DNA of 64,000 nucleotides from Plectosphaerella cucumerina. Taxonomy: Eukaryota; Ascomycota; Sordariomycetes; Glomerellales; Plectosphaerellaceae. Each line of letters opens with the position of its first letter. Position 1 is the stretch's first letter. The stretch lies in assembly GCA_020746995.1 (NCBI GenBank), contig JAGPXD010000007.1, positions 1,116,001 to 1,180,000 on the forward strand, given 5' to 3'. Below, piece after piece: positions 36,801-45,793 of the stretch. The position numbers and the translations under genes were made by a program. Below the pieces are notes generated by a model. It saw only the letters and a list, made by a program, of their open reading frames with translations. It was not told the origin of the DNA and did not search any database.

Positions 36801-37074
36801 TGTCCTCCTGCTCCTGCTCCTGTTCCTCCGTCGAAGCCGTGGCCTTGTCCTGCTGGCTCTGCAGCTCATCGACAGTATCCTGCAGCATCTGCTCAACCGA
36901 GATATCTTCCGTTTGTTCCGCCGTAGGCGTTATCGACGAGGCATCAGAGACCTCTGCCTCCGCCTTGGGCGTATCCTCTCTGCTGGGCGGCGCGTCTTCG
37001 TCCATCGGGGTGCTCAGGCAAGAAGGGTCGACATGGATGTCAACGACAGAGTCGCGTTCTCTCTGGCGGACCAT
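33853..37074 (-). CDS. Large acidic single-pass membrane protein of unknown function
   Basis: One uninterrupted 1073-residue frame from the ATG at 37074 (context ACCATGG read on the plus strand). I do not recognise a named domain. Visible: an acidic Gln/Ser-rich N-terminus; four tandem 14-residue repeats of the type SESQASVDRRDS (about 181-240); a middle ordered block with TTPPLVLLHATILPLRWPWGD, ETWRFLHDRLGDTVCERG and RRRARILECGHYVGP (about 425-515), the part most likely conserved across fungi; a Glu-rich coiled-coil-like segment; one hydrophobic segment NVALVLLSCLVLFLAV (about 820-838); and a C-terminal region rich in VEEVPETV-type acidic repeats. With no signal peptide, the topology would be a cytosolic N-terminus anchored by a single TM. 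The long plus-strand open frame opposite it (34813-36225) is a shadow. Confidence 0.85.
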   Translation of the reverse strand: MVRQRERDSVVDIHVDPSCLSTPMDEDAPPSREDTPKAEAEVSDASSITPTAEQTEDISVEQMLQDTVDELQSQQDKATASTEEQEQEQEDSVLTTDTAETGTEDAESRRSSSGDRRISGRTDALIQAAARAVVDQIERQRQEDAEPYLAGSVMSSAINDRAYTDEASYITETEAETMTEHQDESFISESQASVDRRESGVSESQASVDRRDSAVSESQASIDRRDSIISESQASAKPRDSLTSEPEPEKTPSAQPSVVQTPSRTSLADDRRGSNTPSHARTDSDDLDHDRDSSSHHDADSEVFSDRSHSARSSLGSFEDHRSFKSDRDDLHSAFARRADAEARSPRVSDFSQYDYHEDNFVPTIRGNPRPPFRTPSDVRALQMAVSPPPSVFAGVSPRSSKRHHLPTISRLGSPTPSVQYSPKGRTTPSRLKPRKTTPPLVLLHATILPLRWPWGDVLEDAPSDTLSPDAKTLRETWRFLHDRLGDTVCERGVLLPHPQGDYEILEERLLDALELPLRRRARILECGHYVGPANELTLTEDLDSDAEDASEFGGSRSFSRQGGSSSRSSALMSPGLSGPQTHWCGTCRHDIKFEALGPGKVFRVKVYASNGLMKAGAWAACWKEMERVDVEIEPIIKGPELQDELETLATRQQEAAERAAEEEEAAQAAAELDESIIEETYVGDHHVQQQLPPSSPPAPVESVSASPSPGSSISRHDQVEERRLRDEARMREIYGEEPEPVLPEEVPAVASPQPSDSVPLPSAESYANQHATPASPSEEARVRREARRSSRDRAGSGLQNATLPELLLEAVRVMLQDRKNVALVLLSCLVLFLAVKPAQSDVQLGEWNEAYIHRDVEAAVPKVPAVEVSVEPKASEEKTVEEVHVPSVEAIAPEQSPCGTPGAVVEEVPETVQETVVEEVPETVEQEKPQEKIQEMVQEEIQKPQEEDTAPVTIKETVTSREVVRVFETITETVKAYATETIIAVSSLSEEVSLPAESSLPEEASSLPVEDEQTLPVKEDTLPADNMVSPPLEEVKNLTNDPETPEILDDINTPPPALDTEPELAPATEQEL

Positions 37075-37750
37075 GGGGACGGGTTAGGTCTTTCGATGAC
37101 CCGGGCGAAGCGGCGCCAAAGTCTAATTCGTGTAACGGCGGTTGTCTGCGGCAACGTGCAGATGACTGGTCCGGCTTGTCGTGTTTGTTGGCGTGTGTGT
37201 TGATTCTTTTTTTATTCGCGCGTAGTTGGTCGTTTCTCGTTGGCCCTGCTTGGGGGTTGGGCAGCAAGAGGCCTCGTGCAATCGGAGGGGGTCCCGTCGT
37301 TGGCAAAGGGCGGTCAGGGAGGCTGGATGCGGGATGCTGGAGGAGGAGTAAAGAGTGGGTGAGGTCATGCACGATGCGGCAGGGTGCGTTGGCAGATATG
37401 CAGGAATGTTGACTCTGGTTGCCCGGCAACCGAAGCGCACCACCACGAGATGAACTCATCTCCTGGAGATGATCGGCGGTTAGACGTTTCGACTTTCCTT
37501 GATGATTCTCAATTGGTTTGATACCGGTTCATTTGTTGATGTACTGTGCTGTGCTTGGGCTAAAACTGATGGATGGATGGTCGATTGGCATATCCTGGTG
37601 GTGACCATCGGGGATCATCAAATATGCAATGATGCCTCTCTCGCCGGGCTACTTCGAACTCTATGCTCTTCTCCAAAGCTCTATATGACAGAAATGATAG
37701 CAAAACGCTGCAAACTCCCCTCCACATGCTTCCTTACACATGATGTACAC
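37075..37750. other. Intergenic region
   Basis: About 0.7 kb between the 5' end of the 33853 gene and the 3' end of the DUF2235 gene. T-rich and G-rich alternations; no gene or clear motif seen. Confidence 0.5.
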
Positions 37751-39733
37751 CTAACCATCCCTCGGCGGGTTGTGCAGCGCATACCGCCACACATCAGGAT
37801 GTCCCGCCGTCAGGTTCAAGAAGTACCTCTCCCAGTATCCCGTGAGAGGCTCCTCCGGAATCGACAGCACCTGCGGCACCCTCCCATGACCAGTGCCGTG
37901 CACCTCGTCCTTATCAAACATCCACTGCCAGTCGCCGTCCCGCGCCGCCACCGGGTACAGGTACTCCTCGGGGTATCCCAGGTCCAGCTCCCGCGGCCGC
38001 GCCGCTTTCAGATCCCCCGCCGGCCCGGGCCGCAGCTTCCATGGCGCGAGCCCGCGGCACCGCCACGTCTCCTTGTCGTCGAGACCGAGGCCCCCGCAGG
38101 CGAGGCGGACCCGAACGGAGCTGTGGATGCGCTCTGACGTGTTGAGGAGCGGCTGGTCCGTGTCCGTGTTGGAGTCGCTGTCTGTCCGCATAAACATTCC
38201 TGGCGTGCGGATTGTGGAGCCCCCGAGGGAGGTAAGCTTGCCCGTAGGCGCGCGGGTGAGACCAAGGGCCCAGGGGCGGGCAGTGGCCCAGAGCTTCTCC
38301 GGCGGACCGGTAGGGTGTCTGCAGGTGTTTCCGTCATGCTCAATAGCATCGCGTACAGGGCTGACGGCGCGGCAGACACCAGTCGAGCCCCAAGGCAGGA
38401 CGGAGGATGAGCCGCGGCGGCGAAAGGGCAAGACAGAGGCCAGGGAGGAAAGGCGCGAAGGGCTGGCGACGACGGGGAAGGGGTGGACGGCCGAGTAACC
38501 GAGGACGTCCATGAAGGTCTCAGTCATGCGGGCGAGGTTAAACTCAACACCGATGGACGAGAGCTGATCGCACATCCAAGCCAGAGAGATTGTGGCCATC
38601 TGCTGGTCATGCCAGCCGCCGCCGACGCCGCCGTGGTTCCCGGGGAACCAGACCTGCTTGAGGTTCGTGGTGTTGCCGTTGATGCGCTCCCAGAGGGCGG
38701 GACGGAAGGCGTAGCGAGGCTCGTCGAGGCCGAGGGCTTGAAAGGCGTTTTCGACCTTGTCTGAGATTTCCGTGTTGGTGAACTTCCACGTGGGGTGTGT
38801 TAGCGGGAGGGTCCTCAAGTCAAGGGGGTGATTGGGGAGACATATTGGTCTGAGGAGCCTGCGATGCCGATGATGGGCGCCGGGGGTACGCCGAGGGTGC
38901 CGACTGTGTCCCAGACGGCCAGGGCTTTGATGGTGATGGGTGTGCCGTCGCGGTGCGTGTCTCGAGTGTAGCCAAGCTGGGGAGAAGTGAGCAGACGGAC
39001 ATGTGGACAAGATAGAAGGCCTGCCTACCGATTTCAGCCACTCCTTGTAGACCTCTTTGCGGTGCGCCTCCCACAGAAGCTTCGCCTCGCCCTTCTCGCC
39101 CCCATACACCGGCAGGGCATCACACAGGAAATCTTCCCTCGCCCGCTTCGAATCCCCAATATGCTCATAGTCCTCAAAGATAGGATAGAAGCTGTCCAGT
39201 CCGGCCGGCGTTAACAGGCCAAGAGAAGCAATCATATCTGCCACAGAGCGGGCGGTAAAAGCACCCCTCGAGTAGCCGATGAGAACAATCTCATCCCCGT
39301 CGACGTAGTTTGTGCAAACAAAGTTGTACGTCTCGCGGATCACTTGCTCCAGCCCAGCACCGAACATGCCACCCGTCACGCGGTCAAGGACGTTGCCACT
39401 GCCTACTCCGGGGTTGTAGGCAATGATCTGGTGCATGCCCGAGGAAGTTGTGCGGCGCAGGACGCGCGAGATGCGCGTCACGTTGGACTGAGGCTCGCCA
39501 CTGGTACGCGTCAGTAGGGAGGTCATGTTCGCGGGTCTAGGGCGTACATACCTCTTCTCACCCAGCGAGTCCATCCAGGTGCCATCACAGCAGCAGATGA
39601 GACGTTTGGGGGCACCATTGGGCGCGGGTCCGGTGTGATCAGTGGTCATTCTGGGCATGTACTTTTCGCGAGGTCGGTAGACTGGGAAGTAGCTTTGGCC
39701 GTATGCCAGGTCCGAGTGAGTGTAGTACGCCAT
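37751..39733 (-). CDS. DUF2235 alpha/beta-hydrolase (Tle1-like catalytic domain)
   Basis: Predicted hydrolase of the DUF2235 family, related to type VI secretion phospholipase Tle1; fungal members are mostly uncharacterised. Exons 39552-39733, 39029-39500, 38842-38976 and 37751-38782 give 606 residues. The two shorter introns (39501-39551, 38977-39028) are canonical. The third (38783-38841) has a GTCTCC donor but a good CGCTAACAC branch, and is needed to remove a stop. Seen: RLICCCDGTWMDS (about 44-56), nucleophile Ser138 in IGYSRGAFTARS, LAVWDTVGTLGVP created by splicing, ENAFQALGLDEPR, WFPGNHGGVGGG (the HxDVGGG-like loop with the catalytic His region) and ISLAWMCDQL. The C-terminus (from about 390) is Ser-rich with a final ordered segment PEEYLYPVAARD. 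No signal peptide. Confidence 0.88.
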   Translation of the reverse strand: MAYYTHSDLAYGQSYFPVYRPREKYMPRMTTDHTGPAPNGAPKRLICCCDGTWMDSLGEKRYVRPRPANMTSLLTRTSGEPQSNVTRISRVLRRTTSSGMHQIIAYNPGVGSGNVLDRVTGGMFGAGLEQVIRETYNFVCTNYVDGDEIVLIGYSRGAFTARSVADMIASLGLLTPAGLDSFYPIFEDYEHIGDSKRAREDFLCDALPVYGGEKGEAKLLWEAHRKEVYKEWLKSVGRPSILSTCPSAHFSPAWLHSRHAPRRHTHHHQSPGRLGHSRHPRRTPGAHHRHRRLLRPICLPNHPLDLRTLPLTHPTWKFTNTEISDKVENAFQALGLDEPRYAFRPALWERINGNTTNLKQVWFPGNHGGVGGGWHDQQMATISLAWMCDQLSSIGVEFNLARMTETFMDVLGYSAVHPFPVVASPSRLSSLASVLPFRRRGSSSVLPWGSTGVCRAVSPVRDAIEHDGNTCRHPTGPPEKLWATARPWALGLTRAPTGKLTSLGGSTIRTPGMFMRTDSDSNTDTDQPLLNTSERIHSSVRVRLACGGLGLDDKETWRCRGLAPWKLRPGPAGDLKAARPRELDLGYPEEYLYPVAARDGDWQWMFDKDEVHGTGHGRVPQVLSIPEEPLTGYWERYFLNLTAGHPDVWRYALHNPPRDG

Positions 39734-40567
39734 GATTGATGGGCGGCCATGCGGCAGCTCTTTATATATGGCCTCGCTTCGGCCTCGCCTTGGGCCCCGC
39801 GGTGGGTGAGACGGGGGTGCGATGTACTGGGCGGGCGTGAGGGATCGTGAGGCGTTGGTGATCTCGGTGGTGGTACATTGTCTTTGGTCGCCGTTGAAGC
39901 AAATGCCAGACCATCGTCAGCGGCCCGCACAGTGTGGCTGGGCCGTTGCTGGGGGCCTCCAGCTGTCGCCGTTCAGTGGGTTGCAGGCGTCTCAGCACTA
40001 ATGCACCCGCCAGCGGGGGCTTAGTCCGCTGCAGCGCAGCACCCTGAAATCTCGTTGGCTCTCGGTATGCCCGTCTGTCCCTGACAAGCCCCCGACCTGC
40101 TTGACAGGACGCAGTTTCTCAGCCCTACGCTCAGCCTCTAATTTTCTTACAGATTTTCTCTTCTATTCCCATTCTCGGGGTTCAGTGTATTACTTGCATG
40201 CTGATGAAGCCCGGGGCTCCATGCGACTGACCGCAATCTGACCACAGTAGGACTAGCAGAGACCCACACGGTGCTGTCTCCCATCACGTGCTGTTCCAGG
40301 GTCCAACATCGTGACTTGTCGCGTCTCACTGCCTCTCCCTTCCTGCCCCTGCTCGCACCTCCACCAGTCGCCGACCTCCCACCAGTACATCCACTTCAAC
40401 ATCATTCCACGGCACTCGCAGCGTCTCTCGGTCTATCCCGTGTCTTATCATTTGCCGATCTGTCTCTGCCTCGTATTACCCGCCGGGCCCGCCGACGCCC
40501 CTTGCTGCCATCGGACCTGCCCGATCCCCGCCAATGCACATTCTCACCCTTCAACGTCTACTGCCAC
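39734..40567. other. Intergenic region
   Basis: Promoter side of the DUF2235 gene and 3' side of the BAS2-like gene. Pyrimidine-rich in its second half (40300-40560). No gene supported. Confidence 0.5.
39760..39769 (-). promoter_or_regulatory. TATA-like element upstream of DUF2235 gene
   Basis: CATATATAAA read on the minus strand, about 30 nt before the chosen ATG at 39733. If it is functional the leader is very short or the true start lies slightly downstream. The call rests on sequence alone. Confidence 0.35.
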
Positions 40568-40940
40568 TCAGAACCCAGCCTGTGCAACCTGCGCCCTGGC
40601 TGCGGCGATGGTCTGCTCGGCGTTGGGATCTGAGAATCCGCACCCCGTCTTACCACCCTCGAACTGCGCCCCTTCCGCCGAGCAAACGCCGTTGTTGTTC
40701 TTGCCGGCGCAGCATCCTGCCGCACAGTCGGCGTTGTTGACGCAGGTGCCAGTGATGAACTGCGAGCCGTCACCACGGCCGACATTTCTTGCGCCCTCGA
40801 TCTTCTTGGCAGCCTGGCCGGGTTGCGTGCCGTTTTGTGCCAGTGCGACGGCGGCGACTAGGCATGTCAGCATGGGACTTCTGTCCACCGAGCACAGCTG
40901 ACTTACACATGGTCGCGAAGAGAACGGAGAAGCGGACCAT
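40568..40940 (-). CDS. BAS2: Biotrophy-associated secreted protein 2 (BAS2)-like small Cys-rich effector
   Basis: Small secreted protein of the BAS2 family, expressed during plant colonisation in Magnaporthe and Colletotrichum; molecular target unknown to me. Exon 1 40907-40940, intron 40858-40906 (49 nt, GTAAGT donor, CCTAG acceptor), exon 2 40568-40857; 107 residues. Splicing builds a clean signal peptide, MVRFSVLFATM joined to FAAVALAQ, with cleavage expected near residues 18-19. The mature part has RNVGRGDGSQFITGTC, the family hallmark, and six cysteines (TC, DC, CC, VC, GC), enough for three disulphides. The C-terminus ends in an Ala-rich helix. Another frame (start 41059) runs through the intron but lacks a signal peptide. 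A TATA-like TATAAG lies about 175 nt upstream. Confidence 0.9.
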
Positions 40941-41909
40941 CTTGAAGGCCGCCGGATACTTATTACAAAGATGAGATGGGATGATGCGGGGCGCCTGGCC
41001 GATGAACAGAACTGCGCTGCAGGTATGATTCGACTGAACGAGTCGGGTTGAACTGACAATCTTAGGATGGGATGCCCTTTTCGAAATCAACATCTCCGGC
41101 AAACAACACCCGCTCTTATACTCGACATCGACCTCAGCTTGCCCTCTGTCCTTTCTGTCCACCGCATCTCGAAACATCTGGTGACGACGACAGCCCTCGA
41201 GACCTCATGCTTCACTTCATCGACCCACGCACCCGTCACGGCCAGGGGCTCTGGCCCGTTCCATCTGTCTGCGAGCCGCCCGTCCTCCAGTCCTCGACAC
41301 ATCCTCCAGAATAGGGGCTCAAGGCTCCCCCGACCTCGACAACGTCAGATGTCAAACCCGCTGCCCCCAGCGCCCGCCCCATCACTCCCGATGGGTTCCC
41401 TGCCATCCCGTCCCCGTCGTGCGGCTCCCCTCGTTTGATCATCCCAGGGCAGGGGCCTGACCGCAATGATCAAACGTGGCCCCTGGAGATCGCGGCTTGA
41501 CTCGCACCCGCAGCCCGTCCATCTCTGATCTCCCTCCCCCACCTCGCACCATGAAACGTTTCCTCCGGACGGGAAACTGAGTCCCGCCAACACAGCCCGG
41601 CCTGGAAACGCGGCGCCTGAGAATAGAAAGCTCGGTCAATTGGACGACGCGTGCTAACAAGCTGCACAGGAAACCAAACCGACCACCACACCGGAGTGCA
41701 TCCCAAGACGCCCAGCGCCACCTTCTTCGCCCCAACATCTCCATCCGATGATGCTCTGCCACCCCATCCTCCTGGAACAAGTACATTTCAGGACGACCTT
41801 TCCGCTGATAACCAGACCAAAACAGCAACACCAAGCCTGTCTCATATCCTGATCCTCCAACCCAGGCTCGCCTCACCACTGTCCCGCCCTCCCGCGCCTC
41901 TCCACCGCC
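40941..41909. other. Upstream region of the BAS2-like gene
   Basis: About 1 kb holding the effector promoter and the 3' side of the next minus-strand gene. On the minus strand TATAAG lies at 41120-41115, about 175 nt before the ATG. Open frames at 41067-41438, 41439-41879 and 41651-42037 show no recognisable protein. Confidence 0.45.
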
Positions 41910-42692
41910 TCACGACTCCCAGCCATGCCTGTACTGCTTCACTGGCGCCGAGACGTGGACGGTCGACATGCGGTCGGCTTCGGCCGCGTTTCTCCTCTTC
42001 TTCTTCATCTGGATCCACAGCGTCAACGCCGCGATGAGCAGGCTCGGGATGCCAACGCCCAGACTCGCTGCGAGAGCCACCACGTCGGACCTGCTCAGTC
42101 CGTCTTTGGCCTGCTCGCCCTGTGCCGTCTGGCTACCCGCCGCCCCCTCGCTGGCCTGCGCCTCGCTGCCCGCTCCCGATGTCTGGCTTGCACCCCGCCC
42201 GCCCGTCGCTGTCTGAGGCGTCGTTGTCCTTGCCGGAGTAGTCGTTGCAGCGGCTGCTTCGGTTGTGGCCGCTTCGTCGGTGGGCTGCGCCTCGTTGGCC
42301 GCGACCATGGCTGTGGTGCAGTAAGAGTCAAAGATGCCCAGCATGGCCGTCACATCTTCGTTGACATTGTCGACTCTGCCGCAGCCAGCGCTGACGCATG
42401 ACGAGATGTATGCTGACGCCGAGCTGGCCAGCTTGGGGTTGCAGATGCAGCCGTTGAGGGGCGAGCAGCCGCAGTCGAGATCGTAGGCAAGATCATGATA
42501 GCCTGCGTTGACGCCGCAGTGCCAAATGCCAGTGTACTTGAGGCACGTCCTCGCGCAGTCGCGTGCCGTAACCCACTCTTCTCTCTCCGCGATGGAGACA
42601 TAGGCGAGCGGGCCTTGCGTCTCCTGCTGTGCCCGGGCGACACTAAGGAGCATCAGCCAGGGCAGGGCATGCCTCGAGATTCGGAGCGACAT
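41910..42692 (-). CDS. Secretory-pathway Cys-rich type I membrane protein (CFEM-like)
   Basis: Probable cell-surface protein. Intronless, 260 residues. Domains in order: signal peptide MSLRISRHALPWLMLLSVARA (1-21); a Cys-rich ectodomain (about 40-125) with ten cysteines, including DCARTC, DCGCSPLNGCIC and AGCG; a Thr/Ala/Ser/Gly-rich linker likely O-glycosylated (about 130-200); one hydrophobic helix VVALAASLGVGIPSLLIAAL (about 205-225) followed by the stop-transfer KKKRR; and a short cytosolic tail. The Cys pattern resembles fungal CFEM and CFEM-like surface proteins but has ten rather than eight Cys, so the family name is tentative. It lies beside the BAS2-like effector on the same strand, separated by 969 nt. 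A sensor or adhesin role is inference. Confidence 0.85.
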   Translation of the reverse strand: MSLRISRHALPWLMLLSVARAQQETQGPLAYVSIAEREEWVTARDCARTCLKYTGIWHCGVNAGYHDLAYDLDCGCSPLNGCICNPKLASSASAYISSCVSAGCGRVDNVNEDVTAMLGIFDSYCTTAMVAANEAQPTDEAATTEAAAATTTPARTTTPQTATGGRGASQTSGAGSEAQASEGAAGSQTAQGEQAKDGLSRSDVVALAASLGVGIPSLLIAALTLWIQMKKKRRNAAEADRMSTVHVSAPVKQYRHGWES

Positions 42693-43617
42693 TGGAATGT
42701 ATCGATAATGCTGACGGTGATGCCAGGTAAGTGACTGGCACTATCGTGAAGAAGCAGGCGAAAGATCTGAAGAGACACGCAGCCAGCGCACAAGAGGCAT
42801 CCGCCCTTTTCTGGGATTCCTCTTTTCCTCCCTCCTCCCACATGCCCCCAAGCCCCTGTCTAGCACCCAGATGACTCTCCTATCCCGACCCAATGAACCT
42901 CGTCGTCGTGATACCTCGCGCCGCCACGGCTATTCCCTTCCTGGCTTCCGCCCGAAGGCTCGCATCGGTCCAGGCCATCGGTGCGAGAAGGCGGCCCGTC
43001 GGAGACGTAGGGCTGACCATCGACCGCCGATGGCCCCCGCCAATGGCGCCGCGCCCTCTCCTCCCCCTGGACTCAGCCGCTGCAATCGCGACAGATCATC
43101 CCGCGTCCCTGGGCGCTGGGGTTTCCTGGAGGCTATTTCTGCCAGCGCGATGGTCAAAACTGACTCGTAGATGATCGGTTGATTGAGATGGGGGCTATAT
43201 TTGGTGTCGCGATCGAGCTGGCGGTGAGGCCGTTGTATGCTTATCTCGACGGCTCGTGGCTGGATGTGCTAACCGGCAGATGGCATTGCTTGCGATGGCT
43301 CTACTATTCGCTGTCGCCTTTCATCCCAGTCGCCTTCGATCATGGATATCGTCTGCGCCGAGAGTGCGGCTGGCAAACACGAAAAGGGGCAGGGCCTCAT
43401 CTGACGACCAACTGTGCAATCGATTCATGTCCAACTCCCTTGTTTATCCTGTCAAATCCAAAAGTCCTCCCAAGTTTCCCGTACCCTTCTGAGAGCTAAT
43501 GCTGCCGGGGACGCATCTCCAAGCCAAGATCCGCCGCTGGGCCATGTGTAATCCAAGTGGGCAAACCAGCAGCGAAGGCTCCCGGCCTTCATCCAAATTC
43601 CCTTCCCAGATTCCCCA
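42693..43617. other. Intergenic region
   Basis: About 0.9 kb between the Cys-rich membrane protein 5' end and the BTB gene 3' end. A 106-codon plus-strand frame at 43179-43499 has no recognisable features. Nothing else seen. Confidence 0.5.
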
Positions 43618-45042
43618 TCAACACCTCTTCCTCTTCCATCCACAGCGAACCCCGGTATCCATATCTCTCTTCGTCCTCTCATCCAGCCCAAAGCCCCATT
43701 CCTTGCTGGATCCATGATCCTTCCAGGCCTGGGCACTTTCAAGGCTTCTCAAAACCATCGACACAGGATCAAACATGGGCTCGCCCCTTTCCTTCTTCGT
43801 CTTCTCCTTACATCCCGGCTTCCACTTCGGCGTCTTGTTCTTCGCAGCGATGGTCATCGCAGTCTTCTTCGCTCGCTTGGAGCGGCCCACTTTTTTCACC
43901 GGCTCGGGCAGGACCCGGTAGAAGAACTCGTGCTTGCACTCTCCCTTGCACCCGTGCTCGAGGTACTTTCCGCGGAGCCTGTGGAGGATGCTGTACGCCT
44001 GGTTGTAGCTGCGTCCTTCGAGGTAGGCGTCTGTCATTCTTCCTTCGAGGGGGATCCCGAGCATGGAGGCGAGGTTGTCGATGGCTGCGCACTTGGCATC
44101 GACGTCGACGTAGCACTCGATGTCTTCTCCCTTGGGGCCTTCGTCTCTGAGCATCTTCCGAGTTTCGGAGAGGGTGCGGCGGATGATGCTGAAGGCAGCG
44201 CGGCGCTTGGACAGGATGGCGTCTGGGTGTCCTGGTGGTCAGCTTGCTGCATGTCTGCCAAGGGACTTTGACGAACTCACCCTTCACCCACTTTGGGAGA
44301 CAAATTGCAGACCGATCGATCGGTTCAAGCTCATCACCCGCCACGAAGAATCTTTGGGCCGTCCGGACTCCGGTGCAGTTGCTCTGCGCCAGGGCCGTCA
44401 AGTGGATGTGGCTCTGGTCGGCCCCAAACACTTGAGCGTGCCAGATGTATGTCGCGATGTTGCCGAGGATGCTTTCGTCATCTTGCCAGGCGCGGCGGAT
44501 GAAGTAGTCTCCGTAGGGCTTGATGATGTCCATGAGATTCCACTTGTTCGCCATGGTGTGTAAGTTGCCGAGGGTGACGAGGTTGAAGAAGGTTTCATCG
44601 AGCTCGGCCTCTGTCGTGCCACGGATGAGGAGCAGGAAGAAGGCCCAGACCTCCCAGTCGTCGGCGGGTAGGTCGATAATGACATAGCCGTTTTCGGTGT
44701 ATTCCTCGTGCTGTCGGATTTTGGCATCATGGACCATGGCGGTTAGCACGTCGGAGCTGTGAAGTGCTTCTGTGGAGGCTCTCATGAAGATGGTTGGCGT
44801 CGTGGGGTACCGCTTCGACCGTCGAGCACGGTCTAGCACCATGTGTTCTAGACGTGTCAGTCAGGGTCCGGAAATCCTGGGAAGGGGTACTCACTGCAGA
44901 AGCCGAGGATGACATCTCCGTCGGGGTAGAACATGTGTTCGGGGCGGATGGGAGGGAGAGCCATAGTCGGCGGTGTCACGGGAGTCGTGTCGGGTGGACT
45001 GGAGGAAGCAGGTAGCGTCATGGTAATGAGGGTAAATTGCAT
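43618..45042 (-). CDS. BTB/POZ-domain protein
   Basis: Likely protein-protein interaction or cullin-3 adaptor-type protein of the large fungal BTB family. Exons 44895-45042, 44281-44847 and 43618-44222 (introns 47 and 58 nt) give 439 residues. Seen: MFYPDGDVILGFC spliced to KHMVLDRARRSKRY (start of the BTB fold), IFMRASTEALHSSDVLTAMV (BTB core), GYVIIDLPADDWEVWAFFLLL and FFNLVTLGNLHTMANKWNLMD. The C-terminal half has DAKCAAIDNLASMLG, a helical region, then a Lys-rich tail (RSKRAKKTAMTIAAKNK) that could be a nuclear signal. The second in-frame ATG at 45021 (MTLPASS) may be the true start. It is divergent from the 45794 gene, sharing about 750 nt. Confidence 0.85.
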
Positions 45043-45793
45043 GTATGATTGGTATGAGGAATGATAATCTTCAACTCAGAGAGGTCTGGACCCAGAGATA
45101 TTGGTTTTGTGAACTCATTCTAGATGGCTTGCCTGAAATGGAGCGTCATTGCTGGGGTCAAAATTCGACATCTACCACCAACTTCTGGAGGTCACTTGCT
45201 CGACGAGTTAAACCATGCTTTGCTCATATTCAGGCAGGCAGTCTGCGACCAGAGAAAAGAATCTCTCACAAGATACTTGCAGTTTCTGATACTTCTTCCT
45301 GTGACATCACATGATAGTTGAGAGTAACGACACCTCGAAACGCACAGGGGCTGCAGGCAGGTCCTCTGGCATCCAATGCCTTTGTCGGTCTTCTTCACGG
45401 AGGCGAGGTTGCGAAACAGTGACATAGTCAAAGAAAAGTGACACAGCCTATTATCTTCTTGCCTTGTTTCGAATAGCCCTGACAAAGGAGGCGCCGGCAC
45501 CCAACTGGACGCAGGCTTCTGCATCGTTCCTTGAACAGGAGCGGTGGTCTCGGTGTATGGCCGTGAACCTGCGACAGAATTCTAGTGATGATTTCAACCT
45601 CGAGTGTATCCATTAGTTGAAATTTTAGACCTTCCATAACGAGAGACATAAGTTGAGGGAATGCTTTTCCCATTCTAGCATTTTGCGTAGAAGCCTCGAA
45701 GGCATGATGTTTGCGACAGAGTCAACAGCTTCTCTCTTTTTGCATCCCGAGCCATACCTCCCAGAACTCCGTGGATCATTTGGAAACCTCACC
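45043..45793. other. Shared upstream region of two divergent genes
   Basis: AT-richer stretch with frequent TG/CA dinucleotides. The open frame of the 45794 gene extends back to 45653, but a strong start context occurs only at 45794. No RNA gene or repeat recognised. Confidence 0.45.

Noticed and set aside
40568..41059. 163-codon frame covering the BAS2-like gene without splicing
   Set aside because: The unspliced product lacks a signal peptide; removing the 49-nt intron with its GTAAGT donor gives a perfect one.
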